From NCBI GenBank assembly GCA_963721725.1, contig CAVRLX010000024.1, forward strand, positions 124,001 through 188,000: 64,000 bases of DNA, read 5' to 3'. The stretch comes from RI-153 sp963721725. GTDB taxonomy: Bacteria > Chloroflexota > Anaerolineae > Caldilineales > Caldilineaceae. Position numbers and translations under genes: made by a program. A model generated the notes under the pieces. It was not told the DNA's origin. It saw only the letters and a program-made list of their open reading frames with translations, and searched no databases. Below, piece after piece: positions 1-8,620 of this stretch; position 1 is the stretch's first letter; each line of letters begins with the position of its first letter.

Positions 1-713
1 AAGCGGGCAGCCAAGCTGGCATGATTGCGATCAAAGGGGTGGCGAATCACCCTTCGTTTCGCAAATGGCAATTGGATCTGCTGATTGACGGCGACGCTGA
101 GCAGGCCATGTTTTTGGCGATGGGCAAAGCGCCGATCTCCACTGCTGGCCTCTTTACCAGCCTAGACACCAGTGTCTTCCCCGACGGCAAACACCAGATC
201 CGGCTGCGTGTGGTCCACAGCAACCTGAACTACGACGAATACTTTACGCCCATTACGTTTGCCAATGGCAACGCCACCATGACCGAAGGCGTCAAGATCA
301 GCCCTGAATCCACCGCCCCGATCTCTACTGGCTTTGATCTCTCCGCAGCCCCGGCAGACGGGACGCGTTGGATAGAAGTCGATTTGAGCGATCAGACGCT
401 GACCGCTTGGCAGGGCGATGTGGCCGTACTCCACGCATCGGTGAGTACGGGGCGCGCCGCCACACCCACGGTCAAAGGGCGCTATTACATCAACACCAAA
501 TTGCCCGCCCAGCGCATGATCGGGCCAGGTTATAATCTGCCCAACGTGCCTTCGGTCATGTATTTTTACTCAGGCTACGCCATCCACGGGGCTTATTGGC
601 ACAACAACTTTGGGCAAGTCATGAGCCACGGCTGTGTCAACATGAAACTGGACGAAGCAGCGGCGCTCTATGCATGGGCCTCGGTGGGCACGGAAATCTA
701 CGTTCACGATTGA
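1..713 (+). CDS. L,D-transpeptidase (YkuD), 5' end outside window
   Basis: Peptidoglycan-crosslinking L,D-transpeptidase acting outside the membrane. The frame is open back to base 3, so the N-terminus lies upstream; the ATG at 21 is probably internal. The first visible ~85 residues form a beta-rich accessory domain with the pattern LDTS...DGKHQIRLRVV. The YkuD domain follows, starting near IEVDLSDQTLTAW. The catalytic signature is present: HGAYW, then SHGCVNM with the nucleophilic Cys about 25 residues before the stop. In this family the enzyme forms 3-3 crosslinks. A second YkuD protein lies at 31478-33067. The end and the catalytic motif are certain; total length and any signal peptide cannot be judged. 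Confidence 0.9.
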   Translation, partial: AGSQAGMIAIKGVANHPSFRKWQLDLLIDGDAEQAMFLAMGKAPISTAGLFTSLDTSVFPDGKHQIRLRVVHSNLNYDEYFTPITFANGNATMTEGVKISPESTAPISTGFDLSAAPADGTRWIEVDLSDQTLTAWQGDVAVLHASVSTGRAATPTVKGRYYINTKLPAQRMIGPGYNLPNVPSVMYFYSGYAIHGAYWHNNFGQVMSHGCVNMKLDEAAALYAWASVGTEIYVHD

Positions 714-788
714 GTCTTGCCCAATCCTCACATTTCGACAGATCGGCGGCCTCGGCTGCCGATCTTTTGTTTCACCACAGGAGATCCC

Positions 789-1239
789 ATGAACCATCCC
801 AAACAAGTGCTCTTTCTCTGTTCGGGCAATTACTATCGCAGCCGTTTTGCCGAGATGCTTTTTAACGCCCTGGCCGCGCAAACGCATCTGCCCTGGGTAG
901 CGGATTCGTCTGGGCTGGCCGTGGATCGACCCAACGGCAACCTTGGCCCCATCGCCGCCCCGACACTTTCGGCCCTGCGCGCCCGCAACATTGACCCTGT
1001 GAGTGCCGCCGCGCTTTCCGGTGCAGGTAAGCGAGCAACAGTTAGCCGCCGCCGATCTGATTGTGGCCGTCAAAGAGGCGGAACATCGCCCGCTCCTGGC
1101 CCAACGCTTCCCGGCCTGGGAGAACCAAGTTGAATACTGGCACATTCACGATCTCGATCAGGCATCGGCGGCGGTGGCCTTGGTTGAACTGGAAGAGGCC
1201 GTGCGCACGCTGATCTCACGCCTTGCCGCCGGGGGCTGA
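789..1239 (+). pseudogene. Low-molecular-weight protein tyrosine phosphatase, frameshifted
   Basis: The ATG at 789 follows an AGGAGA ribosome site. The N-terminus carries the phosphatase P-loop CSGNYYRS (C-X5-R-S) right after beta-strand VLFL, typical of arsenate-reductase/LMW-PTP folds. The frame is lost at the TTT run 1014-1016: removing one T restores AALPVQVSEQQLAAADLIVAV, which continues to the TGA at 1237-1239. Rejoined, it is about 149 residues, normal for the family. The usual C-terminal DP general-acid loop is not obvious; WHIHDLDQA may stand in for it. The lesion is a single homopolymer insertion, so sequencing error is as likely as true decay. Confidence 0.75.
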
Positions 1240-1580
1240 AGCCACCCGGCTACGAGCAGCGCCCCATCAATGGGGCTGGCGACGGTGACCAAGCCCCATT
1301 GATGGGGAACTGTCCTTCGCACGGGGATTGATCCCCGTGCGTATCACACCGCAGATTTGGTTCGCGATTGCCCTACTCGATCATCCTCTTGTCCCCTCAC
1401 AACCTCCCGCGAACTGAATCAATCGCACCTCTCCTCGGCGTCAGAGCAAAGAGTCCCGTGTTCGACCTCCGCTTTTTCCCGCGCCGTCGGGACGCCTGCC
1501 CCATGACAGCGGGACAGCAGGACGGGTAAAGTAGCGTCATCAACTGAGGCTACTTTACCCCAATTTTCGAGGAGGAACCA
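1240..1580. repeat. Intergenic region with two inverted repeats
   Basis: No gene is visible in this stretch. It holds a perfect 16-bp inverted repeat (1262-1277 with 1292-1307, core CCCCATCAATGGGG) and a 10-bp hairpin (1319-1328 with 1331-1340, GCACGGGGAT/ATCCCCGTGC). Neither is followed by a T run, so they are not classical terminators, though they may end transcription of the phosphatase gene. The first arm is itself nearly palindromic. Confidence 0.6.
1524..1560 (+). promoter_or_regulatory. Hairpin directly upstream of a ribosome binding site
   Basis: Perfect 12-bp arms GGGTAAAGTAGC (1524-1535) and GCTACTTTACCC (1549-1560) with a 13-nt loop. The hairpin ends about 10 nt before the GAGGAGG ribosome site of the lipoprotein at 1581. 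The position suggests a role in mRNA stability, attenuation or regulator binding. There is no T run, so a terminator is less likely. Function not known. Confidence 0.4.
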
Positions 1581-2024
1581 ATGAAACATCTGCATGTATG
1601 GATAATCGGGATCATGATTTTTGTGCTGGCGGGCTGTGTGATGCCGTTGCCAATGGTAACCACCCAAACGCATGAGATGGCCGCGCCGCTGTCAAAAGTC
1701 TACTTTGTGGAGCCTGTTGATGGGGCCACTGTAAGTGGCCCCATCAACGTGGTGCTGGGCGGTGAATACTTCACCGTGGAACCGGCAGGCACCATTCACC
1801 CCGGCGCAGGTCACCTGCACATTATGGTCGATGCCGATTGCATGGCCGCCGGTCAGGTCATCCCCAAAGACGAGACCCATCTACACTATGGCGCGGGTCA
1901 ACTGACGGCAGCCTTGGAACTGCCCGCTGGCAAACACACGCTCTGTCTGCAAGCTGCCGACGGCGCACACTTTGCCCTCGCCGAGGACGGCATGACCCAG
2001 CAGATCACGGTGACGGTGGAATAA
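1581..2024 (+). CDS. DUF4399-family lipoprotein
   Basis: A 147-residue exported lipoprotein. The N-terminus MKHLHVWIIGIMIFVLAGC is a lipoprotein signal with lipobox LAGC. The mature part has an Ig-like strand VYFVEPVDGATVSGP, then GAGHLHIMVD and HLHYGAGQ, the histidine-rich pattern typical of DUF4399. The family's role is unknown; the histidines could bind metal, which is speculation. A strong GAGGAGG ribosome site supports the ATG at 1581. A membrane protein gene follows 61 bp downstream after a hairpin. Confidence 0.8.
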   Translation: MKHLHVWIIGIMIFVLAGCVMPLPMVTTQTHEMAAPLSKVYFVEPVDGATVSGPINVVLGGEYFTVEPAGTIHPGAGHLHIMVDADCMAAGQVIPKDETHLHYGAGQLTAALELPAGKHTLCLQAADGAHFALAEDGMTQQITVTVE

Positions 2025-2035
2025 CGAGCGTACTG

Positions 2036-2065
2036 CGTGTTGCGTGTTCTGGAACACGCAACACG
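2036..2065 (+). repeat. 14-bp inverted repeat between genes
   Basis: CGTGTTGCGTGTTC (2036-2049) is the exact reverse complement of 2052-2065, separated by only TG. It lies between the DUF4399 lipoprotein and the membrane-protein gene, about 10 nt before the AGGAG site. It may be a processing or stability hairpin; no T run follows it. Confidence 0.5.
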
Positions 2066-2085
2066 TAATCTTCAGGAGCGTTGAC

Positions 2086-3414
2086 ATGATAAACTTGAAT
2101 CGATTGACCAATGGCGCATGGGCGGGCGTGGTGATCGGCATCTTGTTGGGCATGGGGGCGCGGCTTTCCATGCGCGTGGTGGCTGTGGCGGGGGGAATGC
2201 AGCCGAATTTTAGCCTGGGCGGCACGCTGGGCATTCTCGTCTTGTTTGCTGCGCTAGGGTTGGTGTGGGGGCTGCTCTTCATAGGAATGGGGGCCTTTGT
2301 GCCTTTGCGTACGCCGATGTGGGGCGTGGTTTATGGCCTTCTCTTTGGCGGGCTAACGGCGATTCCTTTTCTTACCGATCCCGGCGGTGAACTGGCCCTG
2401 GCCGCGCCGTGGCTGGGCGTGCTTCTCTTTGCGCCGCTGCCACTGCTCGGGGGGATCTTGTTGGGCCAACTCACCCTCTGGCTGGATCAACGACCGACCG
2501 CGGCCAGCCCGCGCCTCGTGAATCGGCGGTGGCTGGCCGCGGGGATGGGTGCGCTTGTCCTGGCGATTATGGGCATCGGCTCTCTGCTGGATGGATCACG
2601 AATCCCCAGGGCGTTGTGGGATCTGGTTCAAGCCCTGGGGATCTCCTTCAACACGGTCAACGAGATCAACGGGCTGCTGGGAATGCTTTTCTTGATGGGC
2701 TATGTGGGATCGCTGCTGGCTCTTTTTCTTGTGTGTGGGCATACACGCGCCGGAAGGGGGACAGTGGTGGCCCTGCTGCTCTTTGCCGCCGGATTTTTCA
2801 ACCGGGGTGTGCCCTTCACCAGCATGATGGACAGCTTGCGACTGGCGGCCATTGCTTCTGCGCTTGTGCAGGCTGCCGGTGCCACAGGGCTGCTGCTGCT
2901 GCTCTGTGGCTTTCCAGACGGAGAAGTTCACGGACGCTGGCTACAGAGGGCGCGAAAAGGCGTGGCCGTGGCCGCGCTGATCTGGTTTGGGTTGCCGGTG
3001 GTGGGCATCAATGCCAACGCCCTGCTGCCCGCCCCTCTGCGTTTGGCCGGTCTGATCGGGATCATGGGCGGCGGGCTTTGGATGATGTGGACGCGCTGGC
3101 AACGGTCCCCGGTGGCGCTTCAGCGACAAATCATCGGCCCGGTGCTGGGCTTCACTGTCGCGCTTCTTTGGTTCCTGGGTCTCTGGGCAGCCACGTTGAT
3201 TGTCCCCGATCTTGGGTTCTCTGCCCCGCGCGATCCATTTGCGCCGCTCAGTGTCACCCTCTATCTCATGCCCTGGCTGTTGCCCCCGTTGCTCATACTC
3301 CATGCCGTCCTGCGCCGTGGGTTGTGGCAAGTGATAGAATGGAAAACACCCACCGAACAGACCCACGATTGGTTCGGCACACAGACAACGGCGATACGCC
3401 CGACAGTGGACTGA
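2086..3414 (+). CDS. Polytopic membrane protein of unknown function
   Basis: A 442-residue, very hydrophobic protein with roughly ten or more predicted membrane spans, for example GVVIGILLGMGARL, LGILVLFAALGLVWGLLFIG and LLLLLCGFPDG. I recognise no catalytic motif. The start at ATG 2086 is chosen for the upstream AGGAG at good spacing. The TGA at 3412-3414 is separated by only 12 bp from the histidine-kinase ATG at 3427 (an alternative TTG at 3415 would abut it). The two are therefore probably co-transcribed, and this could be a membrane partner or a detached sensor module for the kinase. That partnership is inferred from position only. Confidence 0.7.
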   Translation: MINLNRLTNGAWAGVVIGILLGMGARLSMRVVAVAGGMQPNFSLGGTLGILVLFAALGLVWGLLFIGMGAFVPLRTPMWGVVYGLLFGGLTAIPFLTDPGGELALAAPWLGVLLFAPLPLLGGILLGQLTLWLDQRPTAASPRLVNRRWLAAGMGALVLAIMGIGSLLDGSRIPRALWDLVQALGISFNTVNEINGLLGMLFLMGYVGSLLALFLVCGHTRAGRGTVVALLLFAAGFFNRGVPFTSMMDSLRLAAIASALVQAAGATGLLLLLCGFPDGEVHGRWLQRARKGVAVAALIWFGLPVVGINANALLPAPLRLAGLIGIMGGGLWMMWTRWQRSPVALQRQIIGPVLGFTVALLWFLGLWAATLIVPDLGFSAPRDPFAPLSVTLYLMPWLLPPLLILHAVLRRGLWQVIEWKTPTEQTHDWFGTQTTAIRPTVD

Positions 3415-3426
3415 TTGGGAAACTTC

Positions 3427-5598
3427 ATGAGACAAGATCCGGCCCTCAACCCATCCTTGTTCCCCCGTCTACCCTGGCTCTATGCCCAGGGTAGACGGGT
3501 TGGCCGCAGGCTACGCATGCTCTTCTTTGTGAGCTATGTTGCCACGGCGCTGCTCTGGCTGTTGCTCGGCCTGGCCCCCATCGCCGTTCACCTCTTCCAG
3601 CCGATACAAGACATACTCCTGGCGCGCCTGCATGCCATCGGGTATACCTTCTCACCCGAAGGCATGCTCTTGCGCGGGATTAACCTCGCCAGCTATACCA
3701 CCACACCGCTCGCCATCATCGCCGTGCAATATCTTTTCAGCGTCGCCAACATTGGCCTGGGCATTGTTTTGGTCTGGCTGCGCCCGGGGAACCGCGTGGC
3801 ATGGCTGCTGGCGCTGGGTCTGATTGGCACGGGGGCCATCTTCAACGCCCAGTCCCATGTCGTGCTGGATCTAACCTCGCCTCAGCTATTGACCCTGCTG
3901 CACGAGACGCTGCACATTTTCTCCGGCGTCAGCTATGCAATGGCCCTGTTGCTCTTTCCCACGGGCACGCTGCCGCCCTCGCCCTTCCCCGATCTGCATC
4001 TGCCCCGTTGGCTCGACTGGCCGTTTCGGATTGCCCTGTTGCTGAGTGTGGGGATCTTTGGGTGGACGATGCTGGGCGCGCTGCATGGTGACCCCGCCAG
4101 TTTCGTGGCCTTCTTCGGCTTCCTCGTGCCTATCATCGGCGGGCTGGCCCAACTTTTCCGTTATCGCCGCGCCATGGCCGAACCGGAACGGCAACAGACG
4201 CGCACGCTGCTCTTGACGCTGCTTTTGGGGCTGGGGATGGCACTCGCTGCCAATCTGCTCTTTGCGTCGGACCTCGGTTTGATTCAACAAGCTGGCTCCG
4301 CCCAGATCGCTTTCATTGTCTTCCCCCTCCTGTTTACAGGCATTCCTGTTGCGCTCAGCTTTATTGTGTTGCGCTATCGGTTGTGGGAACTCAACTTTGT
4401 GATCAACCGCAGCCTGATCTACGGCACGCTGACGGCACTGATTGCCCTGTTCTACGGCATGATTGTGGGCAGCGTGGATATGCTGCTACAAGCGCGTTGG
4501 CATTGGGTGGCGTCGGCGCTGACGGTGGGGGCGGTGGCGATTCTGGTGCAACCGCTGCGCGCAGCCGTGCAAGGCGGTGTGAACCGGCTCATGTACGGCG
4601 ACCGTGACGATCCCGTAGCGGCGATTTCGCGCCTGGGCCAACGGCTGGAAAGTGCCGCCCACGCCGAAGATGTCTTGCCCGCCATTGCCGAGACCGTCGC
4701 CCGCGCCCTCAAATTGCCCTATGTTGCCATTGCCGTGTCTCAGGATGACGATTTCATCATAGTTGCCACCCACGGCGAAGCCGCCACTGAAGCAATCGAT
4801 ACCTTCCCACTCATCGATCAGGGCGAAATGGTGGGCAAGCTGTTGGTGGCGCATCGGAGCTTTGGCGAAGCCTTTCTGCCATCGGATCGCCGCCTGTTGG
4901 CGAACTTGGCGCGCCAGGCTGGGCCAGCCGTCCATGCCGTGTTGCTGGCCGAAGCGCTACAACGATCACGGCTGCGTTTGGTCACGGCCGCGAAGAAGAG
5001 CGCCGTCGCCTGCGCCGCGATCTCCACGACGGGCTGGGGCCACAACTGGCCGGGTTAAGCCTAAAAGCAGAAGCGGCCCGCGCCCATCTGGCCCAAAACC
5101 CCACCCGCAGCGCGCACCTGCTGGCCGAAATCAAAGAAGAGATCGGGCTTGCCATTGCCGACGTGCGCCGCACAGTCTATGGACTGCGCCCGCCGGCGCT
5201 GGATCAGTTGGGACTGCTCTCCGCCATCCACGAACACGTGCGGCGGCTGGGCGAACAAAACGGGCTATACTTCGAGATCGTAGGGCCAGAAGCGTTGCCC
5301 CCGCTCCCCGCCGCTGTGGAGGTGGCCGCCTATCATGTGGTATTGGAGGCGCTGACCAACGTGGTGCGCCATGCCGGAGCCAGCCGTTGCTATGTGGGCA
5401 TCTGCCTGAGCGGCGCGCTACATCTGGTGGTGGCCGATGATGGTACGGGGCTGCCCGCTCAATACCAAGCGGGCGTGGGGCTGACCTCTATCGCGCGAAC
5501 GTGTAGCCGAGTTGGGCGGGCGCTTTCAGATCCAGCCGCAGCCTGGGGCAGGAACCCGTATTGAAGCCAGCCTGCCCCTCCCCGATTCCGAGGTATAA
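3427..5598 (+). pseudogene. GAF-containing sensor histidine kinase (HisKA_3 type), two frameshifts
   Basis: Membrane sensor kinase that would phosphorylate the neighbouring NarL-type regulator. The N-terminal ~370 residues hold several membrane helices. Next come a GAF-like domain (around RLESAAHAEDVLPAIAETVA), a HisKA_3 dimerisation/phospho-acceptor helix and an HATPase_c domain with DDGTGLPA. The frame breaks twice. Near 4987-4991 one base appears missing; restoring it gives EEERRRLRRDLHDGLGPQLAG with the phospho-acceptor His in DLHDGLG. Near 5491-5496 one extra base breaks the end; removing it gives SMRERVAELGGRFQIQP and a stop at 5596-5598. Both are one-base indels in GC-rich text, so assembly error is plausible. 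The ATG at 3427 is preferred over TTG 3415. Confidence 0.8.
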
Positions 5599-5599
5599 T
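5571..5599 (+). promoter_or_regulatory. Sigma-70-type promoter giving a leaderless mRNA
   Basis: TTGAAG (5571-5576), a 17-bp spacer, then a perfect TATAAT (5594-5599). The ATG of the response regulator at 5606 sits seven bases after the -10 box, exactly where transcription should begin. No ribosome site precedes that ATG. The promoter lies inside the end of the kinase gene and would let the regulator be made independently of it. Confidence 0.5.
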
Positions 5600-5605
5600 A
5601 CCCCC

Positions 5606-6264
5606 ATGACCCCACCGTCTGATTCCATTCGCCTCTTGATTGCCGACGATCACACGCTCTTTCGCAACGGCCTGCACGCCCTTTTCGATGCCATAGCCGC
5701 GGTGACCGTGGTGGGCGAAGCTGCCACCGGCGAGGCCGCGATTGTCGGGGCCGAAACCCTGCAACCCGATGTGATTTTAATGGATATTCAAATGCCGGGT
5801 ATCAACGGCATTGAAGCCACGCGCCGCATTGTGCAGACCAGCCCTCACATCGGCGTCATCATGGTGACCATGTTCGAGGACGACGAATCGGTCTTTGCGG
5901 CCATGCCGCGCGGGCGCCCGCGGCTACGTGCTCAAAGGCGCCGATCAGGCCGAGATGGTGCGTACCATCAGCGCCGTGGCCCGGGGCGAAGCGCTCTTTG
6001 GCGCCACCATTGCAGCCAAATTGGTGAGCTTTTTCAGCACCCCGCGCGCCGTTCTGCCGCCCACACTCTTTCCCGAACTCACCGAACGCGACGCGCGAAC
6101 TTTTGCACCTGATCGCACAGGGGCACAACAACCAGTCCATTGCCCACACGCTCACACTCAGCCTCAAAACCGTGCGCAACCACGTTTCCAATATCCTCAA
6201 CAAACTGCAAGTGGCCGACCGCGCCGAGGCCATTGTGCGCGCCCGCAAGGCGGGTCTGCGCTGA
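5606..6264 (+). pseudogene. NarL/FixJ-family response regulator, two frameshifts
   Basis: Partner of the upstream kinase. The receiver domain begins IRLLIADDHTLFRNGL (acidic pair DD) and carries the phospho-acceptor Asp in ILMDIQMPG. The frame is lost near 5904-5906, where an extra C follows FAAM. It resumes as RAGARGYVLKGADQAEM, which contains the conserved Lys. It is lost again near 6090-6098 after ELTER and resumes as a LuxR-type helix-turn-helix (HLIAQGHNNQSIA, then LKTVRNHVSNILNKL), ending at the TGA at 6262-6264. Rejoined length is about 218 residues, normal. The lesions are one- or two-base indels in CG-rich text and may be assembly artefacts. Confidence 0.8.
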
Positions 6265-6373
6265 TGGTAGCCACGGCGCGCCGCTTGCAATCGAACCAGA
6301 CTCTCACCTAAGCCGTCTTAACCTGTGGATACGATAGGGAGAGTGATTGGCCGGTTCCTCGGCAATTTTTTTT

Positions 6374-6408
6374 CATCAAAACACGGGTTAGTCGCCAGTG
6401 TTTTGATG
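6374..6408 (+). terminator. Possible terminator hairpin after the response regulator
   Basis: CATCAAAACAC (6374-6384) and GTGTTTTGATG (6398-6408) form an 11-bp stem, followed by a weak T-rich stretch. It lies in the 290-bp gap between the response regulator and the caspase-TIR operon, which converge here. I see no gene in the rest of that gap. Confidence 0.35.
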
Positions 6409-6556
6409 GCATTTTCTTTAGGCGAAACCAAAGAGATATTGCTCCACGAAGGTCACGAAATTTCACGAAATGAATCCGTTCTTGTGCTTCTTCGTCTCCT
6501 TCATGGAGCATTGACTTGTCTAGAATCGCCTTACAAGGCTTTCTCATCCATAAGGA

Positions 6557-7809
6557 TCAATCAGACGTGTGGGCCTGGGGAGACCGGTGGCTCTGATCTA
6601 CCAGTCGCTCCAGGTTCCAAGCGAATTCTTGTGGATCGGACAGGTCGAGGATAGGCAGCATACGCAGACCTAAGCGCGGGGTACATGGTTGGGCTAAAAT
6701 GGGGATAAGTCGATAGTGGCTATCTTCGTGACCCAAGTGTTGAGCGATAAGATTTTCAAATTCACCCAGGCCACTTTGCAAGTACGCTTCGGTGAGGATT
6801 GATACAGTATAGCGGCTGGTTTGTACAGCCTGTTCACTAAATTTAATCTTGGGTAATCCAAGCGGCCGCGAAAATCCACTGCCACACGTAGCCCATGGGC
6901 CTCGAGTGCTGGCAACAAGTGGGTGCGAATCCAGAGGCGATCTGCTTGTGTGCCACTATAGCTGAGAAAAAAGTCGTAGGCGTAGCCATCGGATAGAGGC
7001 AGTGCCGGAGAGATCGCCTTTTTTTGACCGCCCTGATAGAGGGCTACAGGGAAATTCTCCTCGATTTCTGCCTTGAAGATAGGATGTTGATCCTTTCTGG
7101 CGGCCACCACTTTCTGTTGGACATAGTCAAATAGGTCAAAAATCCGAATGACACCGCCAGCACCGTTTGCCTCGCCTTGCAACCCGGCCAGCAGATGCGC
7201 GGTAAAGAGACTATGGGCCGCGCCCTCCTGAAGATCCACGAGAGTTCGCTGCTGCGCGATGATGCCAATATCACACGCCCGCGCCCGCCGGTCAGGGATT
7301 CCAAGTAGGTTTCAGATAAACCAGTGCGTGGAGACGGGACCACAGATTTGGGTTGGCCGATGCCGCCAGCGTGGCAACAGTCCAACACCAGAATCAATTT
7401 GCGCGTCTGGGATCGCCCGCAACGCCCGTGTAAACTGCGTTGCCGAAATGGAGGTTGCACCTAATTCTGTCTCTGTGCCAAACTTCACATTATAGGGCAA
7501 CAGATATTCCCCGGTGGCTGGCCCGCTGTTAAATCGTGCTCCGTGACAGGAGAGATAAAGGAAAACGGTTGATTCACTATCGCTGTTTGCCGCTAGTGTG
7601 GAGAGGGCTTGTAATAGTCCAGTTTGGGTAGCCATTTCTTCTGGTAATAGTGTCACCTGCGTTGGCTCATAGGCACACAGGGTCGGATCGACCAGAACGC
7701 GCTGAATGGCGGCAGCGTCGTTGAGCACGGTGGCTGGCAGCGGGTTGATATGGGGATAGTGGGCAATGCCAGCGATCAGCGTGTGGGCATTGGGCAGGTA
7801 GCTGCTCAT
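6557..7809 (-). pseudogene. Caspase-like peptidase fused to a TIR domain, three apparent frameshifts
   Basis: A cytoplasmic C14/metacaspase-like cysteine protease joined to a C-terminal TIR domain. The caspase part (about residues 5-260) has the catalytic His in YLSCHGARF (His ~89) and the catalytic Cys in ILVLDCCHAGG (Cys ~146). A linker leads to the TIR domain, which starts YDFFLSYSGTQADRLW and ends near NLERLVDQSH. Three single-base shifts break it: near 7400-7410, at about 7237-7242 (one G missing in TGG) and near 6865-6880. Each break joins a recognisable domain part to the next, so the protein was probably one chain of ~415 residues. The TIR keeps a Glu in GEFENLI at the expected NADase position. 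It starts 3 bp after the lipoprotein stop and is last in the operon. Confidence 0.8.
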
Positions 7810-7812
7810 CGT

Positions 7813-8580
7813 TTACTGGCAGAGTGAGTTGCACAGGGAAAGTGCCGCAGGATCGCTGAAAATGGCCGCACACAGGGCTTCAATGTATTCACAGCCTGAC
7901 CCACTTCCACATTCAACTGGTTGCATGAAAACGACGGCTCTCTCTCCCTCCTCGGTTTCCACATAGAGAAGTTCCGGCCATTCTCCTTTCTCGGTCAATG
8001 CGTCACCAAATGTGGCTAAATCGTAGCCTTCGTTTATGGTGCAAACATTGTCTTCAATCAAAGACATGGATGACGTTGAAGTGGCCGTAAGGTTTTGCTG
8101 CCATAGCCACGGAACCAACACCGAACACGAAGTGTCGTCCAGCGAGCTTCCCTCGGGCTCGGCGATGTAGAGGCTGCGAGCCGCTGTTAGATCTAAATAG
8201 GGAACCGTCATAGTTTGCATCATGCTAACCGTGAGGCTAGCCCTTACTGTACTGTCGGGGGGAACATTTCCATTGACTAGGGCTCGGGGAATGTCACAGC
8301 CGGGTGCAATGAAAATCTTGGAAATTGGAGTAGTTTCTGTCAGCGACAGTGTACCTGTCAGGGGATGGAGTAGAAATGAGAGTTGGGGCTGCACAGGCAG
8401 CGAAGGAGTGCCGGTTGGGGTGGCAATCGGTTCGGAAGGAATCATGCATTGTGGATGGGATTCCAGCCAGGATTCGATTACATGCTCTTCCATCCAGGAC
8501 GGATCGACCGTCCATAGGCGATGGCAGCCAGCTAGTAGAAAGATAGAAAGTAACCCGACCAATGCGATTGAGGATTTCAT
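7813..8580 (-). CDS. Lipoprotein of unknown function in the caspase-TIR operon
   Basis: A 255-residue protein. The start at 8580 gives a clean lipoprotein signal, MKSSIALVGLLSIFLLAGC; an upstream in-frame start would spoil it. The mature region has a proline/threonine-rich linker (PTGTPSLPVQP) and many cysteines near the C-terminus (CGSGSGCEYIEALC, then CNSLCQ), which suggest disulphides outside the membrane. I recognise no domain. It lies 40 bp downstream of the metallopeptidase and 3 bp upstream of the caspase-TIR gene, so it is translationally close to both. It may be an outside partner of the membrane-spanning receptor; that is inference. Confidence 0.8.
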   Translation of the reverse strand: MKSSIALVGLLSIFLLAGCHRLWTVDPSWMEEHVIESWLESHPQCMIPSEPIATPTGTPSLPVQPQLSFLLHPLTGTLSLTETTPISKIFIAPGCDIPRALVNGNVPPDSTVRASLTVSMMQTMTVPYLDLTAARSLYIAEPEGSSLDDTSCSVLVPWLWQQNLTATSTSSMSLIEDNVCTINEGYDLATFGDALTEKGEWPELLYVETEEGERAVVFMQPVECGSGSGCEYIEALCAAIFSDPAALSLCNSLCQ

Positions 8581-8620
8581 TAGAGTAGCTCCGTGGAATA
8601 AAGTTTTGCTAAATACTATA

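Noticed and set aside
6265..6556. Small gene in the gap before the caspase-TIR operon
   Set aside because: The open frame has no ribosome site, spans a hairpin and has a random-looking composition.
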